A stretch of 64,000 nucleotides of DNA, taken from positions 1 to 64,000 of the forward strand of contig CACWUS010000002.1 in the NCBI GenBank assembly GCA_902764145.1, read 5' to 3'. Both the position numbers and the translations under genes were made by a program. The notes below the pieces were generated by a model. That model ran no database searches. It was not told the DNA's origin and saw only the letters and a program-made list of their open reading frames with translations. How positions within the stretch are numbered: the stretch's first letter is position 1; the number at the start of each line of letters is the position of its first letter. Source of the stretch: an uncultured Erysipelotrichaceae bacterium (GTDB taxonomy: Bacteria; Bacillota_I; Bacilli_A; RF39; UBA660). Below, piece by piece: positions 42,531-51,985 of the stretch.

Positions 42531-42553
42531 AAGTAGTAATACTTTCTTTTTTA
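42530..42553 (+). terminator. Probable terminator
   Basis: A short AAAGTA / TACTTT stem with a GTAA loop and CTTTTTT. Confidence 0.55.
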
Positions 42554-42577
42554 TGTTAAAATATTTTTGGTGATAAA

Positions 42578-43333
42578 ATGAGAGCTTTAATTTCTGGTGC
42601 TTCTAATGGACTTGGTCGTGATTTTGCATTTAAACTTGCTGATAAGGGTTATGACTTAGTTTTAGTAGCTAGAAGTGAAGAAAAATTAGATCACATTCAA
42701 AATGATTTAAAAGATAAAGTTAATGTAGTTACTGAAGTAATGGATTTAAGCATTAAAGATAATGTATATAAATTATATGAAAAATACAAAGGAAGTATTG
42801 ATTTATTAATTAATAATGCTGGCTTTGGTGAATGTGGATTATTTACTAAAACAAGTCTTGATAATGAGCTTAATATGATAGATTTAAATATTATATCTTT
42901 ACATATATTAACTAAATTATTTTTATCAGATTTTGTAAAAGTTGATAAAGGTCAAATATTAAATGTTGCTTCACTTGCTGCATTTGAACCTGGTCCTTTA
43001 ATGGCAACATATTATAGTACAAAATCTTATGTTTATAATTTAACAATGGCTATTTATGAAGAGTTAAGACGTAAGAAAAGCCATGTTAAAATAAGTGTTT
43101 TATGTCCTGGGCCAACTGATACAGGTTTTAATACTAGAGCTAGAGTTAATTTTGGAGTAAAATCTTTAACAAGTGATTATGTAACTAGTTATACTATTAA
43201 AAAATTAAAAAGAAACAAATTATTAATTGTTCCTAGCTTTAGAATGAAAATGGCTGTTTTTGGTGTTAGATTGATGCCAAGAAAGCTATTATTAAAAGTG
43301 ATATATAATATTCAAGAAAGGAAGACCAAATAA
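42578..43333 (+). CDS. Short-chain dehydrogenase/reductase
   Basis: 251 aa. The nucleotide-binding 'ISGASNGLGRDFA', 'NNAGFG', the catalytic serine in 'ILNVASLAA' and the YxxxK motif in 'YYSTKSY' are all present, so an active classical SDR is expected. The C-terminal basic helix may touch the membrane. The substrate is unknown. An extended -10 (TGTTAAAAT) stands upstream. It overlaps the thioredoxin-like gene by one base. Confidence 0.88.
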   Translation: MRALISGASNGLGRDFAFKLADKGYDLVLVARSEEKLDHIQNDLKDKVNVVTEVMDLSIKDNVYKLYEKYKGSIDLLINNAGFGECGLFTKTSLDNELNMIDLNIISLHILTKLFLSDFVKVDKGQILNVASLAAFEPGPLMATYYSTKSYVYNLTMAIYEELRRKKSHVKISVLCPGPTDTGFNTRARVNFGVKSLTSDYVTSYTIKKLKRNKLLIVPSFRMKMAVFGVRLMPRKLLLKVIYNIQERKTK

Positions 43334-43575
43334 TGAAAATAGTTAAAATATCATCTTTAGGATGTCCTTCTTGTATAATTATGAATAAAGTATTTAATCA
43401 AATTAAAAAAGAATATACTTTTGATTTAGAAGAATATGATTATGATTTTGATGATATAGAAAAATTTAATTCTGGTAAAGTTATGCCTGTTTATATATTT
43501 TATAAAAATGGAAAAGAAGTAGGTAGACTTATTGGTGAACATAAATATGAAGAATTTGAAAGGATGCTAAAATAA
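43333..43575 (+). CDS. Thioredoxin-like protein
   Basis: 80 aa. A thioredoxin fold with the redox motif CPSC at about residues 11-14, and the cis-proline region 'VMPVYIFYKNGKEVGRLIG'. It is cytoplasmic (no signal). It overlaps both neighbours by one base (TAATG), so it is translated together with the glutaredoxin-CcdA-type protein downstream, probably as an electron relay. Confidence 0.85.
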   Translation: MKIVKISSLGCPSCIIMNKVFNQIKKEYTFDLEEYDYDFDDIEKFNSGKVMPVYIFYKNGKEVGRLIGEHKYEEFERMLK

Positions 43576-44771
43576 TGAAAAAGTTTATATATACATTATT
43601 ATTTACTTTTTTATTTTTACCATTATTTGTTAATGGTAGTGAAAATGAAGTAAATATGTATTTGTTCTATGGAAATGGTTGCCCTCATTGTGCTGCTCTT
43701 GAAGAATTTTTAGAACCTTATGTAAAAGATAATGATGATGTTAACTTATATAAATATGAAGTATGGTATGAAAAAGAAAATCAAAAGAAGTATGCAGATG
43801 TTCATAAAATATTAAACGATAATGGAAGTGGAGTTCCATATTTAATTATAGGTAAAAATACAATAACTGGTTATGGAGAAAATACTCCTGAAAAGATAAA
43901 AAATGCTGTTAATTATTATAGACAAGTTAAAATAAAAGATGAAGTTGGAATTTATTTGGGAATTGTTAGTGAAAACGAAGAAGAAACTGAAGAAACTCAA
44001 GAATTAGTTGATGAAAATGTCGACATTCCAATACTTGGTTTAATGAATGGAAAAGAGGTTCCATTGCTATTATCAACAATTATAATAGGACTTGTGGATG
44101 GTTTTAATCCATGTGCAATGTGGATTTTAATATTTTTGATATCTATGTTACTTGGTATGAGTAATAAAAAAAGAAAATGGGCTCTTGGAATAACTTTTTT
44201 AGTATCATCAGCAGCAACATATTTCTTATTTCTTATATCTTGGTTAAATCTCGCTGTATTTCTAAATAATATTATTTATATTAGATTAGCAATCGCATTT
44301 ATAGCCATTATTTTTGGAGCATATTCAGTTATTAAATTTATTAAGAATCTTAATACAAATAATGATGGTTGTGAGGTTGTTGATTCAAAAAATAGAAAAA
44401 GAATTATTAATTCAATAAAAAAGATAGTAAAAGAAAAGTCGTTTATTTTAGCTCTTCTTGGAATTGTATTACTTGCAATATCTGTAAACATAATTGAACT
44501 TTTATGTTCACTAGGACTTCCAGTTATGTTTAGTGAAATACTTACTTTAAATGAAGTATCTAATACAGGAAAAATTATTTATTCATTAATATATATATTA
44601 TTTTTCCTAATAGATGATATTGTTATTTTTATAATAGCAATGAAAACAATGGAAATTAAAGTTATATCTAATAAATTTGGAAAATATTCTCATTTAATTG
44701 GTGGATTGATAATGTTATTAATTGGTTTCTTAATTATGGTTAAACCAGAATGGTTAATGTTTAATTTTTAG
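43575..44771 (+). CDS. Membrane thiol-redox protein: glutaredoxin-like domain plus CcdA/DsbD-like helices
   Basis: 398 aa. A signal-like helix at the N-terminus is followed by a thioredoxin-fold domain with CPHC (about residues 36-39; 'LFYGNGCPHCAALEEFL'), then about six membrane helices with the CcdA-type 'GLVDGFNPCAMW'. A second cysteine is in 'ELLCSLGLPV'. This architecture carries electrons across the membrane to exported thiols. The many Cys-paired surface proteins in this window are plausible clients. Confidence 0.82.
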   Translation: MKKFIYTLLFTFLFLPLFVNGSENEVNMYLFYGNGCPHCAALEEFLEPYVKDNDDVNLYKYEVWYEKENQKKYADVHKILNDNGSGVPYLIIGKNTITGYGENTPEKIKNAVNYYRQVKIKDEVGIYLGIVSENEEETEETQELVDENVDIPILGLMNGKEVPLLLSTIIIGLVDGFNPCAMWILIFLISMLLGMSNKKRKWALGITFLVSSAATYFLFLISWLNLAVFLNNIIYIRLAIAFIAIIFGAYSVIKFIKNLNTNNDGCEVVDSKNRKRIINSIKKIVKEKSFILALLGIVLLAISVNIIELLCSLGLPVMFSEILTLNEVSNTGKIIYSLIYILFFLIDDIVIFIIAMKTMEIKVISNKFGKYSHLIGGLIMLLIGFLIMVKPEWLMFNF

Positions 44772-44816
44772 TACAACAAAACATATATTACATATAATAA
44801 AATAGGTGATATGTGT

Positions 44817-45053
44817 ATGAATGAAAATTTATTAAATAGAATAGAGGAAAAAACAAAGGTAGATAAAGATACAATAATAAATCTTGCAAGTAAACTTCAA
44901 AATGGAGATTATAAAAATGAAGGTACTTTAAGAGAAATAATTCATGAACTGTCAAATATTACTGGTAAAGAAGTAAGTGAAGAAAAAGAAAATAAAATTA
45001 TCAGTATGATAGTTAATGATAAAGTGCCTAAAGATATAGAAAAATATGTATAA
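44817..45053 (+). CDS. spoVIF: Stage VI sporulation protein F family
   Basis: 78 aa, the normal length of SpoVIF. The chain 'LLNRIEEKTKVDKDTIINLASKLQ', 'NEGTLREIIHELSNITGKEVS' and 'NKIISMIVNDKVPKDIEKYV' matches the family pattern. In Bacillus SpoVIF is needed for correct spore coat assembly (GerE-related). The ATG at 44817 has AGGTG 8 nt upstream; an ATG at 44811 is too close to it. Confidence 0.8.
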   Translation: MNENLLNRIEEKTKVDKDTIINLASKLQNGDYKNEGTLREIIHELSNITGKEVSEEKENKIISMIVNDKVPKDIEKYV

Positions 45054-45070
45054 TTAGTTAAAATATAATA

Positions 45071-45101
45071 AAAAGCAGAATAATTATTATTCTGCTTTTT
45101 T
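45071..45101. terminator. Bidirectional intrinsic terminator
   Basis: A perfect 12-bp stem (AAAAGCAGAATA / TATTCTGCTTTT) with a 5-nt loop has T-runs on both strands. It separates spoVIF and the convergent femA-like gene. Confidence 0.85.
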
Positions 45102-46346
45102 AACTGCTGGTTTATAAAATTCTTTTTGAATCTTATTTGTTGACCACAATATTTGATGGAATGGTTTATTTACTATTAAATCAAGTTCACCAATGTATTC
45201 ATAAACATTAGGTTTAAATTGTAATTTGAACTTATTTAATTCTTTGTATGGGTTACTATCAGTAAAATCTGCTGTTATTCCATATAAGTCTATGTACAAA
45301 TAATGAGCATTTTTATAACTTTCTATTATTTTATAAAACATAAATGTTTTAACATCTATTCCTTCAAAATCATTTTTATTTCCAGTTATATAAATAGTAA
45401 TTCTTCCTTGATGCTTAATAACAAATGCAGCACCAAGTATTTCTCTAATATGATTTTCTTGCATTTTAGTATTAGCTACAGTAATTTGAGAAGAAATTTT
45501 TGCCATTAATTGATCTGATCTCATCTTTCTATTATATGTATCAGTACTATTAGGATTTTCTTCAAATTCTTGGTTTATTTTTTCATTTTTTTCTTGTTCA
45601 TAAACATATTGTTTTTGTAAATACTTAACATAATTATCATAGTTTAGTTCAACCATTAATAAATCTACCATATTACTTTTTTTGAAGATATCATAAAAAT
45701 ATTTATAGTATGCTTCAGTTTTATTGTTTTTATCTTCAATAAAAGAATAAAGTGTTGGTATATCTTTTTCATCACCACTAATTAATCTAATACCACCAAG
45801 TTCTGCTTCTTTTACATTATTTGTGATACTTTGATCTAACAAATCAAAATTATATGTTGGTAAGTATATAACTGGTGTATATTTAGGAAGTAATGATTCA
45901 AAATACAAATTATCTTTTAATTTATCATATCCAAGTTTTTTTAAGTCTTCTATTAACTTTTTATTTCTTGAATTAACAACTTTACTTTTACTATCAAAAT
46001 CGATTGTTGAATATGTTATTTCTGGATTTATTTTTATGAATGCAAATCCTTTTTTAAAAAAGAAATCTTTGACACCTTTAGTAAATTTAGTTAATTGTTC
46101 ATTATCATAATAATCTACTAAAAAACCTCTAGGTGCATAACCATATTTCATGCTTGGGCCAATTGTCTTATAAAGAATTAAGCTTCCTGCGACCATTGTT
46201 TCATTAATAAATCCACCAATATACATGGATGAAAAATCACTATGAGACATTAACTCACCATATTCATATGTTTGATAAAAATTTTTAAGTGTATGATTGT
46301 TGGCAAACTCATTAAATGTATTACCATCTATTTCTTTTATTATCAT
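45087..46346 (-). CDS. FemA/FemB-family peptidoglycan interpeptide ligase
   Basis: 419 aa. Two GNAT-like domains with an inserted coiled-coil arm (about residues 235-290, 'YLQKQYVYEQEKNEKINQEF') are the Fem layout. The N-terminal 'NFYQTYEYGELMSHSDFSSMYIGG' and 'YGYAPRGFLVDY' are conserved. It adds amino acids from aminoacyl-tRNA to the peptidoglycan stem peptide, so the cell has a branched cross-bridge. GGAG lies 7 nt before the ATG. An extended -10 (TGCTATAAT on the - strand) lies in the shared region with eno. Confidence 0.9.
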   Translation of the reverse strand: MIIKEIDGNTFNEFANNHTLKNFYQTYEYGELMSHSDFSSMYIGGFINETMVAGSLILYKTIGPSMKYGYAPRGFLVDYYDNEQLTKFTKGVKDFFFKKGFAFIKINPEITYSTIDFDSKSKVVNSRNKKLIEDLKKLGYDKLKDNLYFESLLPKYTPVIYLPTYNFDLLDQSITNNVKEAELGGIRLISGDEKDIPTLYSFIEDKNNKTEAYYKYFYDIFKKSNMVDLLMVELNYDNYVKYLQKQYVYEQEKNEKINQEFEENPNSTDTYNRKMRSDQLMAKISSQITVANTKMQENHIREILGAAFVIKHQGRITIYITGNKNDFEGIDVKTFMFYKIIESYKNAHYLYIDLYGITADFTDSNPYKELNKFKLQFKPNVYEYIGELDLIVNKPFHQILWSTNKIQKEFYKPAVKKAE

Positions 46347-46430
46347 ATTAATTCTCCATTCTTTAAGATTATTATAGCATAATTATTCAAAAAATAGTAT
46401 AATGTAATTGTAAATAATGGGAGTGAGCAT

Positions 46431-47675
46431 ATGAGCAAAATTACTAATATATATGCAAGAGAAATATTGGACTCAAGAGGGTATCCAACTGTTGAAGTAG
46501 AAGTGACTACTGAAAAAGGCTTTAAAGGTGTTGCAAGTGTACCATCAGGAGCATCTACAGGCACAAGAGAGGCTCTTGAACTTAGAGATAATGATGAAAG
46601 GTATTTTGGAAAAGGTGTATTAAAAGCTGTTAATAATGTCAATACAATCATTAAAAATGCACTAGTAGGTATGGAAGTATCTCATCAAAAAGAAATAGAT
46701 ACTAAATTAATTGAATTGGATGGAACAGATAATAAAAGTAATCTAGGTGCAAATGCAATCCTTGGAGTTAGTATAGCTTGTATTAAAGCATCTAGTAATG
46801 AAGCAAAAAAGGAAATATATGAATATTTAAATCCTAGAGAAAAGAAAATTCCAAGACTTATGTTTAATATTGTTAATGGTGGAATGCATGCTAGAAATAA
46901 TTTGGATATTCAAGAATTTATGATTGTTCCTAAAAGAGATAGTTTTAAAGAGTCTCTTAGATGTGCAAGTGAAGTATTTCATTCTCTTAAGAAAATACTT
47001 GATGATGAAAATTTAGCAACTTCAGTTGGTGATGAAGGTGGTTTTGCACCAAATTTAGATAATAATAAAAGTGCATTAAATTACATTATCAAGTCTATAG
47101 AAAGTGCTGGCTATAAACCAGGTAAAGATGTATTTTTAGCGCTTGATGTAGCTGCATCTTCTTTCTATAATAAAGCAAATGATAAATATAAAATAGAAGA
47201 TAAATTTTTGACAAGAGAAGAATTGTTGGATTACTATATTGATTTATTAAAAAGTTATCCAATTATATCTATAGAAGATCCTTTTGATGAAAATGATTAT
47301 GAAGGATTTAAAATCATGACTGAGAAACTTGGCAAAGGATTAAATATAGTAGGTGATGATTTATTTGTTACTAATAAAAAAGAATTACAATATGGAATAG
47401 ATAATAAATTATGTAATTCAGTTTTAATAAAACCAAATCAAATAGGTACATTTTTAGAAACACTTGAAACTGTTTTGCTTGCTAAAAAGAATCACTATAC
47501 TACAATAATGTCTCATAGAAGTGGAGAAACAACAGATACATTTATAATAGATATGGCTGTTGCTTTAAATATACCTTTTGTTAAAACTGGTTCTGTATCA
47601 AGAGGAGAAAGAATTTGTAAATTTAATAGATTATTAAAAATAGAAGAGGAATTGACACAAAAAGATTCTTTATAG
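46431..47675 (+). CDS. eno: Enolase
   Basis: 414 aa, slightly shorter than the usual ~430. It interconverts 2-phosphoglycerate and phosphoenolpyruvate. The signatures 'REILDSRGYPTVEVEV', 'VPSGASTGTREALELRD', 'SVGDEGGFAPNL', the metal/catalytic 'IIGDD'-like 'NIVGDDLFVTN' and 'SHRSGETTDTFIID' are present. TATAAT at 46398-46403 is the likely -10. It is divergent from the femA-like gene. Confidence 0.95.
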   Translation: MSKITNIYAREILDSRGYPTVEVEVTTEKGFKGVASVPSGASTGTREALELRDNDERYFGKGVLKAVNNVNTIIKNALVGMEVSHQKEIDTKLIELDGTDNKSNLGANAILGVSIACIKASSNEAKKEIYEYLNPREKKIPRLMFNIVNGGMHARNNLDIQEFMIVPKRDSFKESLRCASEVFHSLKKILDDENLATSVGDEGGFAPNLDNNKSALNYIIKSIESAGYKPGKDVFLALDVAASSFYNKANDKYKIEDKFLTREELLDYYIDLLKSYPIISIEDPFDENDYEGFKIMTEKLGKGLNIVGDDLFVTNKKELQYGIDNKLCNSVLIKPNQIGTFLETLETVLLAKKNHYTTIMSHRSGETTDTFIIDMAVALNIPFVKTGSVSRGERICKFNRLLKIEEELTQKDSL

Positions 47676-47681
47676 TATAAT
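47652..47681 (+). promoter_or_regulatory. Promoter of secG inside the end of eno
   Basis: TTGACA and TATAAT are 18 bp apart. The -35 lies in the last codons of eno. Confidence 0.65.
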
Positions 47682-47700
47682 ATGTTGGCGAGGGATGAAA

Positions 47701-47934
47701 ATGGAAGATATATTAATGAAAGTATTAATTGGTATTTCAATTGCATTAATAGTTATAGTTTTATTTCAAAGTAATAAAGCTAGTGATTCTAGTCAAATTA
47801 TTACTGGTGGTAATGCTGTATTACTTGGTAAGACTAAAGAAAGAGGAGCAGAAAAATTCATAACAAGACTAACTTATGTATTAGGTTTTGCATTTATTAT
47901 AGTTGCATTTGTTATATCAGTAGTTTTAAAATAA
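47701..47934 (+). CDS. secG: Preprotein translocase subunit SecG
   Basis: 77 aa with two membrane helices. The loop 'GGNAVLLGKTKERGAEKFITRLTY' is the SecG signature. It is part of the SecYEG channel. I start at the ATG at 47701 with GAGGG 6-7 nt upstream; ATG 47695 is too close to it. As in many Bacilli, secG stands next to the RNase R and smpB genes. Confidence 0.92.
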   Translation: MEDILMKVLIGISIALIVIVLFQSNKASDSSQIITGGNAVLLGKTKERGAEKFITRLTYVLGFAFIIVAFVISVVLK

Positions 47935-47943
47935 TTAGTAAAT

Positions 47944-47971
47944 AAAAGTTCATATTATTATGAACTTTTTT
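47944..47971 (+). terminator. Intrinsic terminator
   Basis: An 11-bp stem (AAAAGTTCATA / TATGAACTTTT) with a TTAT loop. Confidence 0.8.
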
Positions 47972-48005
47972 AATTTATATGTTAAAATAATTTAGAGGGA
48001 TAATT

Positions 48006-50351
48006 ATGAGAGAAGAAATATTAAAGATATTGAATAGTACAAACAGAAAACTAAATCCAAAAGAAATAATGGATATGATTAAGGAAGATAATACAGTTGA
48101 AGAATTAAGAGAATTAATTCATGAACTTGATTTAATGTGTAGAGATGGGATACTTAGATGTTCTACAGGAAACACATATATATTAAATGATTTATTAATT
48201 GGAACAGTAGATTTGCATGAAAAAGGAAATGCTCATGTTATTATACCTAATCATGATGATATATTTATTAGAAGAGATTTAATGAAAGGTGCTCAAGATA
48301 AAGATACTGTTTCAATTGAAATAACTGATGAATCAAAAAATGAAGGAAGAATTGTTAATATATTAAAAAGATCCCTTGGAAGAAGTCTTGGTGAAGTGGT
48401 AGATGACAATGGAAGAATATATGTTAAAATGCTTGATGAAAATTTACCATATGAAGTAGAAGTTGAAAATCCAAATAATATAAATTTAGTAGATGGATTA
48501 ATTGTTCATTTAGAATATGCAAAAGATATAAGTAAAAGAAAGGTTCTTGCTTATATAGACTATCCAATTGGTCATAAAAATGCAGTTGGAAATGATACAG
48601 CTTTTGCAATGATTGGTAGTGAATTTGGAAGACGTTCTGTTTTCCCAGAAGAGGTATTAGAAGAAGCTAAAAAGTTTAGAACTAATGAAAGACCTGAAGA
48701 TGTAGAAAAATCTATTAAAGAAGGTAGAGTAGACCAAAGAGGGGAAACTATTATTACAATAGATGGTAAAGACACAAAAGATATTGATGATGCTATTAAT
48801 ACAATAATTTCACCAAATGGGAATTACTTAGAAACTGTAGCTATTGCTGATGTAAGTGATAAAGTTAAAATGGGTAGTGCTATTTGGAAATATGCAGAAG
48901 AAAAGGGTAATTCAGATTATTGGGGTAATAAAGTTGCTCCAATGCTTCCAATAGAACTTTCAAATGGTATTTGTTCATTAAATCCTAATGAAGATAGATT
49001 TGCAGTAAGTGTAGAATATGAACTTGATCACTCTGGTAAAATAATAAATCCAAATGTATTTATTTCAGTAATTAGATCAAAACAAAAAATGAATTATGAT
49101 GCAGTACAAGATATCATTGATGATAAAGAAACAGAAGATACAAAAGATTATGTTACTTTAAAATATACAGTTAAAGATGATGAAACTATTGATGATATAG
49201 CATTTAAATATAATCTTACTACTGATGAATTACTTAAATTTAATAATATAGAAGATTTTAAATGTGGAAATGAAATAAATATTCCTACAAGAAAATATAT
49301 AAAGAATCATTATGTGACTTATAAAATAATGGAAGATGCCTTAAGAAGAAGAGGAAAAATCAATTTTGAAGGTAAAGAACCAAAACATATATTTGATGAA
49401 AATGATAATGTTATAGATATTGTTCCAAGAGTACAAAGAGAAGCAGAGAAAATAATTGAATGTAAAATGATTTATGCTAATGAAGCTTTTGCTTCATTTA
49501 TGGTAGGAAAATTATCCGAAATAACAAGTAGTTTAGTTCCATTTGTATTTAGAACACATGGAAATCCAAATCCAAAGAAAATAGAAGAATTTTTGGATAT
49601 GTTAGAAGTTTATGGAATTAAATTACCATTTAACATAGATCCTGATAATATTTCAAGTAAACAAGTAGCACAAATAGTTGAATATTTGAGAGATAAAAAT
49701 AACTTTAGTGCATTCAATGATAAATTATTAAGATGTATGCAAAAAGCTCGTTATACTCCTGAAAACTATGGACATTTTGGTATAGCAAGCCCACTATATT
49801 GTCATTTTACTTCTCCAATTAGAAGAATGGCTGATTTACTTGTTCATACATTATTTAAAGTATTTGTTGTTGAGAAAAATCATGATTCTAATACATTAAA
49901 ATTCTGGGGTAATTATCTAAATGATATTTGTGAAAAAATATCTATGTGTGAGGTAGACTCGGAAAAATGTGAATATGCAGTTAATGATTATTTAAATGCT
50001 TTATATATGGAAAAAAGAATCGGTATTATAGAGGAAGCAACTATTGATAATATGTTTCCTGGTGGTTTCTTTGCAAGTACAGAAAAACTTGTTGATGGTA
50101 GAGTAGATTTCTTCTTAACTGAACAAGATGCTAATGAATTAATGAAATTAACTGATAAAGATGAAATATTTGCTTTTGTAGAGGAGCATAAAAAAGTATT
50201 TAGTGGATACTATGATTATAATGAAAAATTATATGGTTACTCAAGAAATGGAAGAATGTATTTAAGATTTGGTGATAAAGTATTAGTTTGTTGTACAGGA
50301 GCATATCCAGATAAAAGAGAAGTAGATTTTACATTGGTAAGGAAGTTATAA
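48006..50351 (+). CDS. rnr: Ribonuclease R with an inserted LysM-like domain
   Basis: 781 aa. Domain order: N-terminal helix-turn-helix region, cold-shock domains, the RNB exonuclease domain and an S1-type C-terminus. The metal-binding aspartates are in '[12 protein letters not shown]' (253-264), and '[16 protein letters not shown]' is conserved. Oddly, residues ~387-427 within the RNB domain read as a LysM repeat ('[18 protein letters not shown]' ... '[10 protein letters not shown]...GNEINIP'). They stand where other RNase R proteins have a plain helical linker before 'RRRGKINF'. It is a 3'-5' exonuclease that degrades structured RNA; here it lies in the usual secG-rnr-smpB order. Confidence 0.93.
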   Translation: MREEILKILNSTNRKLNPKEIMDMIKEDNTVEELRELIHELDLMCRDGILRCSTGNTYILNDLLIGTVDLHEKGNAHVIIPNHDDIFIRRDLMKGAQDKDTVSIEITDESKNEGRIVNILKRSLGRSLGEVVDDNGRIYVKMLDENLPYEVEVENPNNINLVDGLIVHLEYAKDISKRKVLAYIDYPIGHKNAVGNDTAFAMIGSEFGRRSVFPEEVLEEAKKFRTNERPEDVEKSIKEGRVDQRGETIITIDGKDTKDIDDAINTIISPNGNYLETVAIADVSDKVKMGSAIWKYAEEKGNSDYWGNKVAPMLPIELSNGICSLNPNEDRFAVSVEYELDHSGKIINPNVFISVIRSKQKMNYDAVQDIIDDKETEDTKDYVTLKYTVKDDETIDDIAFKYNLTTDELLKFNNIEDFKCGNEINIPTRKYIKNHYVTYKIMEDALRRRGKINFEGKEPKHIFDENDNVIDIVPRVQREAEKIIECKMIYANEAFASFMVGKLSEITSSLVPFVFRTHGNPNPKKIEEFLDMLEVYGIKLPFNIDPDNISSKQVAQIVEYLRDKNNFSAFNDKLLRCMQKARYTPENYGHFGIASPLYCHFTSPIRRMADLLVHTLFKVFVVEKNHDSNTLKFWGNYLNDICEKISMCEVDSEKCEYAVNDYLNALYMEKRIGIIEEATIDNMFPGGFFASTEKLVDGRVDFFLTEQDANELMKLTDKDEIFAFVEEHKKVFSGYYDYNEKLYGYSRNGRMYLRFGDKVLVCCTGAYPDKREVDFTLVRKL
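49164..49286 (+). other. LysM-like domain embedded in rnr
   Basis: Encodes about 41 residues with the LysM pattern Y-T-V-K-x-D-E-T-I-x-x-I-A-x-K-Y-x-L-T-x-x-E-L-L-x-x-N-N-I ... G-x-x-I-x-I-P. The reading frame continues through it without a break, and base composition is the same as on both sides. Confidence 0.75.
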
Positions 50352-50352
50352 T

Positions 50353-50781
50353 ATGGAAATTGTTAATAGAAAAGCACATCATGACTATTTTATTAAAAGT
50401 ACATATGAAGCAGGAATTGAGTTAAAAGGTACTGAAATTAAAAGTATAAGAGCTGGCTCTTGTAATATAAATGATTCATATGCAAGAATTAAAAATAATG
50501 AAGTATATTTAACAAATATGTATATTGCTAAATATGAAGAAGGTAATAGATTCAATCATGATGAAAGAAGAGAAAGAAAATTATTACTTCATAAAAAAGA
50601 AATAGTAAAGATAAATCATGAAATAACTACCAATAGATATACACTTATACCATTAAAATTATATTTTAAAAAGAATAAAGTTAAAATAGAACTTGGTATA
50701 TGTCAAGGTAAAAAACTATATGATAAAAGAGAATCATTAAAAGAAAAAGATATGAAAAGACAAGAATATTTTAGAATATAA
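50353..50781 (+). CDS. smpB: SsrA-binding protein SmpB
   Basis: 142 aa, normal length. '[10 protein letters not shown]...[16 protein letters not shown]', 'NDSYARI' and the basic tail '[16 protein letters not shown]' are characteristic. It escorts tmRNA to stalled ribosomes. It begins one base after rnr. No tmRNA gene is visible in this window. Confidence 0.95.
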   Translation: MEIVNRKAHHDYFIKSTYEAGIELKGTEIKSIRAGSCNINDSYARIKNNEVYLTNMYIAKYEEGNRFNHDERRERKLLLHKKEIVKINHEITTNRYTLIPLKLYFKKNKVKIELGICQGKKLYDKRESLKEKDMKRQEYFRI

Positions 50782-50807
50782 AACCATATAATATTTTAGG
50801 TGATTAT

Positions 50808-51113
50808 ATGAAAAAAGAAATACCTAAAATATATGTAAACAACATTAGTAAAATTAATAATAATAAAGAGGTATTTTATTCATATAAAGATAATAATGAT
50901 GATAAAAAAGAAATAGAATATCCAGATTTATATGAGTTACAAGATAAAATAGATGATATATTTAGATCAAATGATTTCATTTATAAAAAGAAAGTTTTTA
51001 TTAAAACAAAATATGGAGAAGGATATTATACAATAATATCGAAAAGTTTTGATTATTTACTTACAATAGATGGCGAAAAAATTTATATTCAAAATATATT
51101 AGAAATTAAATAA
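50808..51113 (+). CDS. Hypothetical protein, 101 aa
   Basis: Small, charged and soluble, with a beta-rich C-terminus ('TKYGEGYYTIISKSFDYLLTIDGEKIYIQNI'). No family recognised. AGGTG precedes the ATG. It is co-directional with smpB, 26 nt downstream. A long hairpin ends it before secE. Confidence 0.6.
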   Translation: MKKEIPKIYVNNISKINNNKEVFYSYKDNNDDKKEIEYPDLYELQDKIDDIFRSNDFIYKKKVFIKTKYGEGYYTIISKSFDYLLTIDGEKIYIQNILEIK

Positions 51114-51176
51114 AAACACTTGAATTAATTAAATTATTATGATAATATTTAATTACACAAAGAAGTGTTTTTTTTT
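51113..51176 (+). terminator. Terminator with a long stem before secE
   Basis: AAACACTT / AAGTGTTT closes a loop of ~40 nt that itself contains an AT-rich inverted repeat (TAATTAAATTATTAT...); a run of Ts follows. Confidence 0.55.
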
Positions 51177-51188
51177 GGAGGGATTTTT

Positions 51189-51365
51189 GTGAAGTCAATT
51201 AAAAAATTCTTTAAGGGAGTTAAAAAAGAAAGTAAGACTGTTAGATGGCCAGATGCAAAAGGATTAGTTAAATATTCTTGTATTACAATTGTAATGCTTG
51301 TATTTTTTGGATTATTCTTTTATGCGCTTGATGCTATATTCTCATTATTAGGAGGGCTATTCTAA
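51189..51365 (+). CDS. secE: Preprotein translocase subunit SecE
   Basis: 58 aa with one C-terminal membrane helix. 'FKGVKKESKTVRWPDAKGLVKYS' is the SecE signature. The start is a GTG at 51189, because GGAGGG stands 6 nt upstream; the more upstream in-frame start falls within the terminator. It overlaps nusG by one base, the usual secE-nusG order. The rpmG gene often found before secE is not here. Confidence 0.9.
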   Translation: MKSIKKFFKGVKKESKTVRWPDAKGLVKYSCITIVMLVFFGLFFYALDAIFSLLGGLF

Positions 51366-51904
51366 TGGAAGAAAAGAAATTATGGTATGTTGTTAATGCT
51401 TATTCTGGACATGAACAAAAGGTTAAAGATTATTTAGAATCTAGACGTGAAAGTATGGGAATGGAAAATAATATTTTTAGAGTTATTATTCCAGAAAGAA
51501 CTGAAGTAGAAATTAAAGATGGTGTTAAAAAGGAAAAGGTTCGTAAAATGTTTCCAGGATACGTTTTAATAGAAATGGTTATGAGTGATGAAGCTTGGTA
51601 TGTTGTTCGTAATACCCCAGGAGTAACAGGTTTTATAGGTTCTTCTGGTAAAGGAGCTAAACCAATTCCACTAAGTCCTGAAGAAGTTAAGAAATTTATT
51701 GGTGATGGTGAAGAAAAAGCTAAACCAATTAATACAAATGTTGAAGTTGGAGATATGGTATCTATTATAGATGGTCCATTTAAAGGTATGTCAGGTAAGA
51801 TTGAAAGTGAAGATAAAGAAAATGAAAAACTTACTGTTCTTATTGACTTATTTGGACAAGAAACTCCAGTTGAAGTAGATTTAATTCAAGTAACAAAAAT
51901 GTAA
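51365..51904 (+). CDS. nusG: Transcription termination/antitermination factor NusG
   Basis: 179 aa. The NGN domain ('KLWYVVNAYSGHEQKVKDYLE', 'MFPGYVLIEM', 'WYVVRNTPGVTGFIG') and the KOW domain ('VGDMVSIIDGPFKGMSGKIE') occur in order. It couples RNA polymerase with the ribosome or Rho. A strong terminator follows, so the ribosomal genes downstream are separately transcribed. Confidence 0.95.
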   Translation: MEEKKLWYVVNAYSGHEQKVKDYLESRRESMGMENNIFRVIIPERTEVEIKDGVKKEKVRKMFPGYVLIEMVMSDEAWYVVRNTPGVTGFIGSSGKGAKPIPLSPEEVKKFIGDGEEKAKPINTNVEVGDMVSIIDGPFKGMSGKIESEDKENEKLTVLIDLFGQETPVEVDLIQVTKM

Positions 51905-51910
51905 TTTACT

Positions 51911-51935
51911 AGCGCCTAATTATAGGCGCTTTTTT
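51911..51935 (+). terminator. Intrinsic terminator of secE-nusG
   Basis: AGCGCCTA / TAGGCGCT stem with an ATTA loop and TTTTTT, unusually GC-rich for this DNA. Confidence 0.9.
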
Positions 51936-51985
51936 ATTGATAAAAAAGACATGTGGTGGTATATTTTTTATAGTAGTAGACTAAT

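Noticed and set aside
46343-46651. A 102-codon - strand frame opposite the start of eno
   Set aside because: Lies in the eno coding region and the divergent promoter; no ribosome binding site; shadow.
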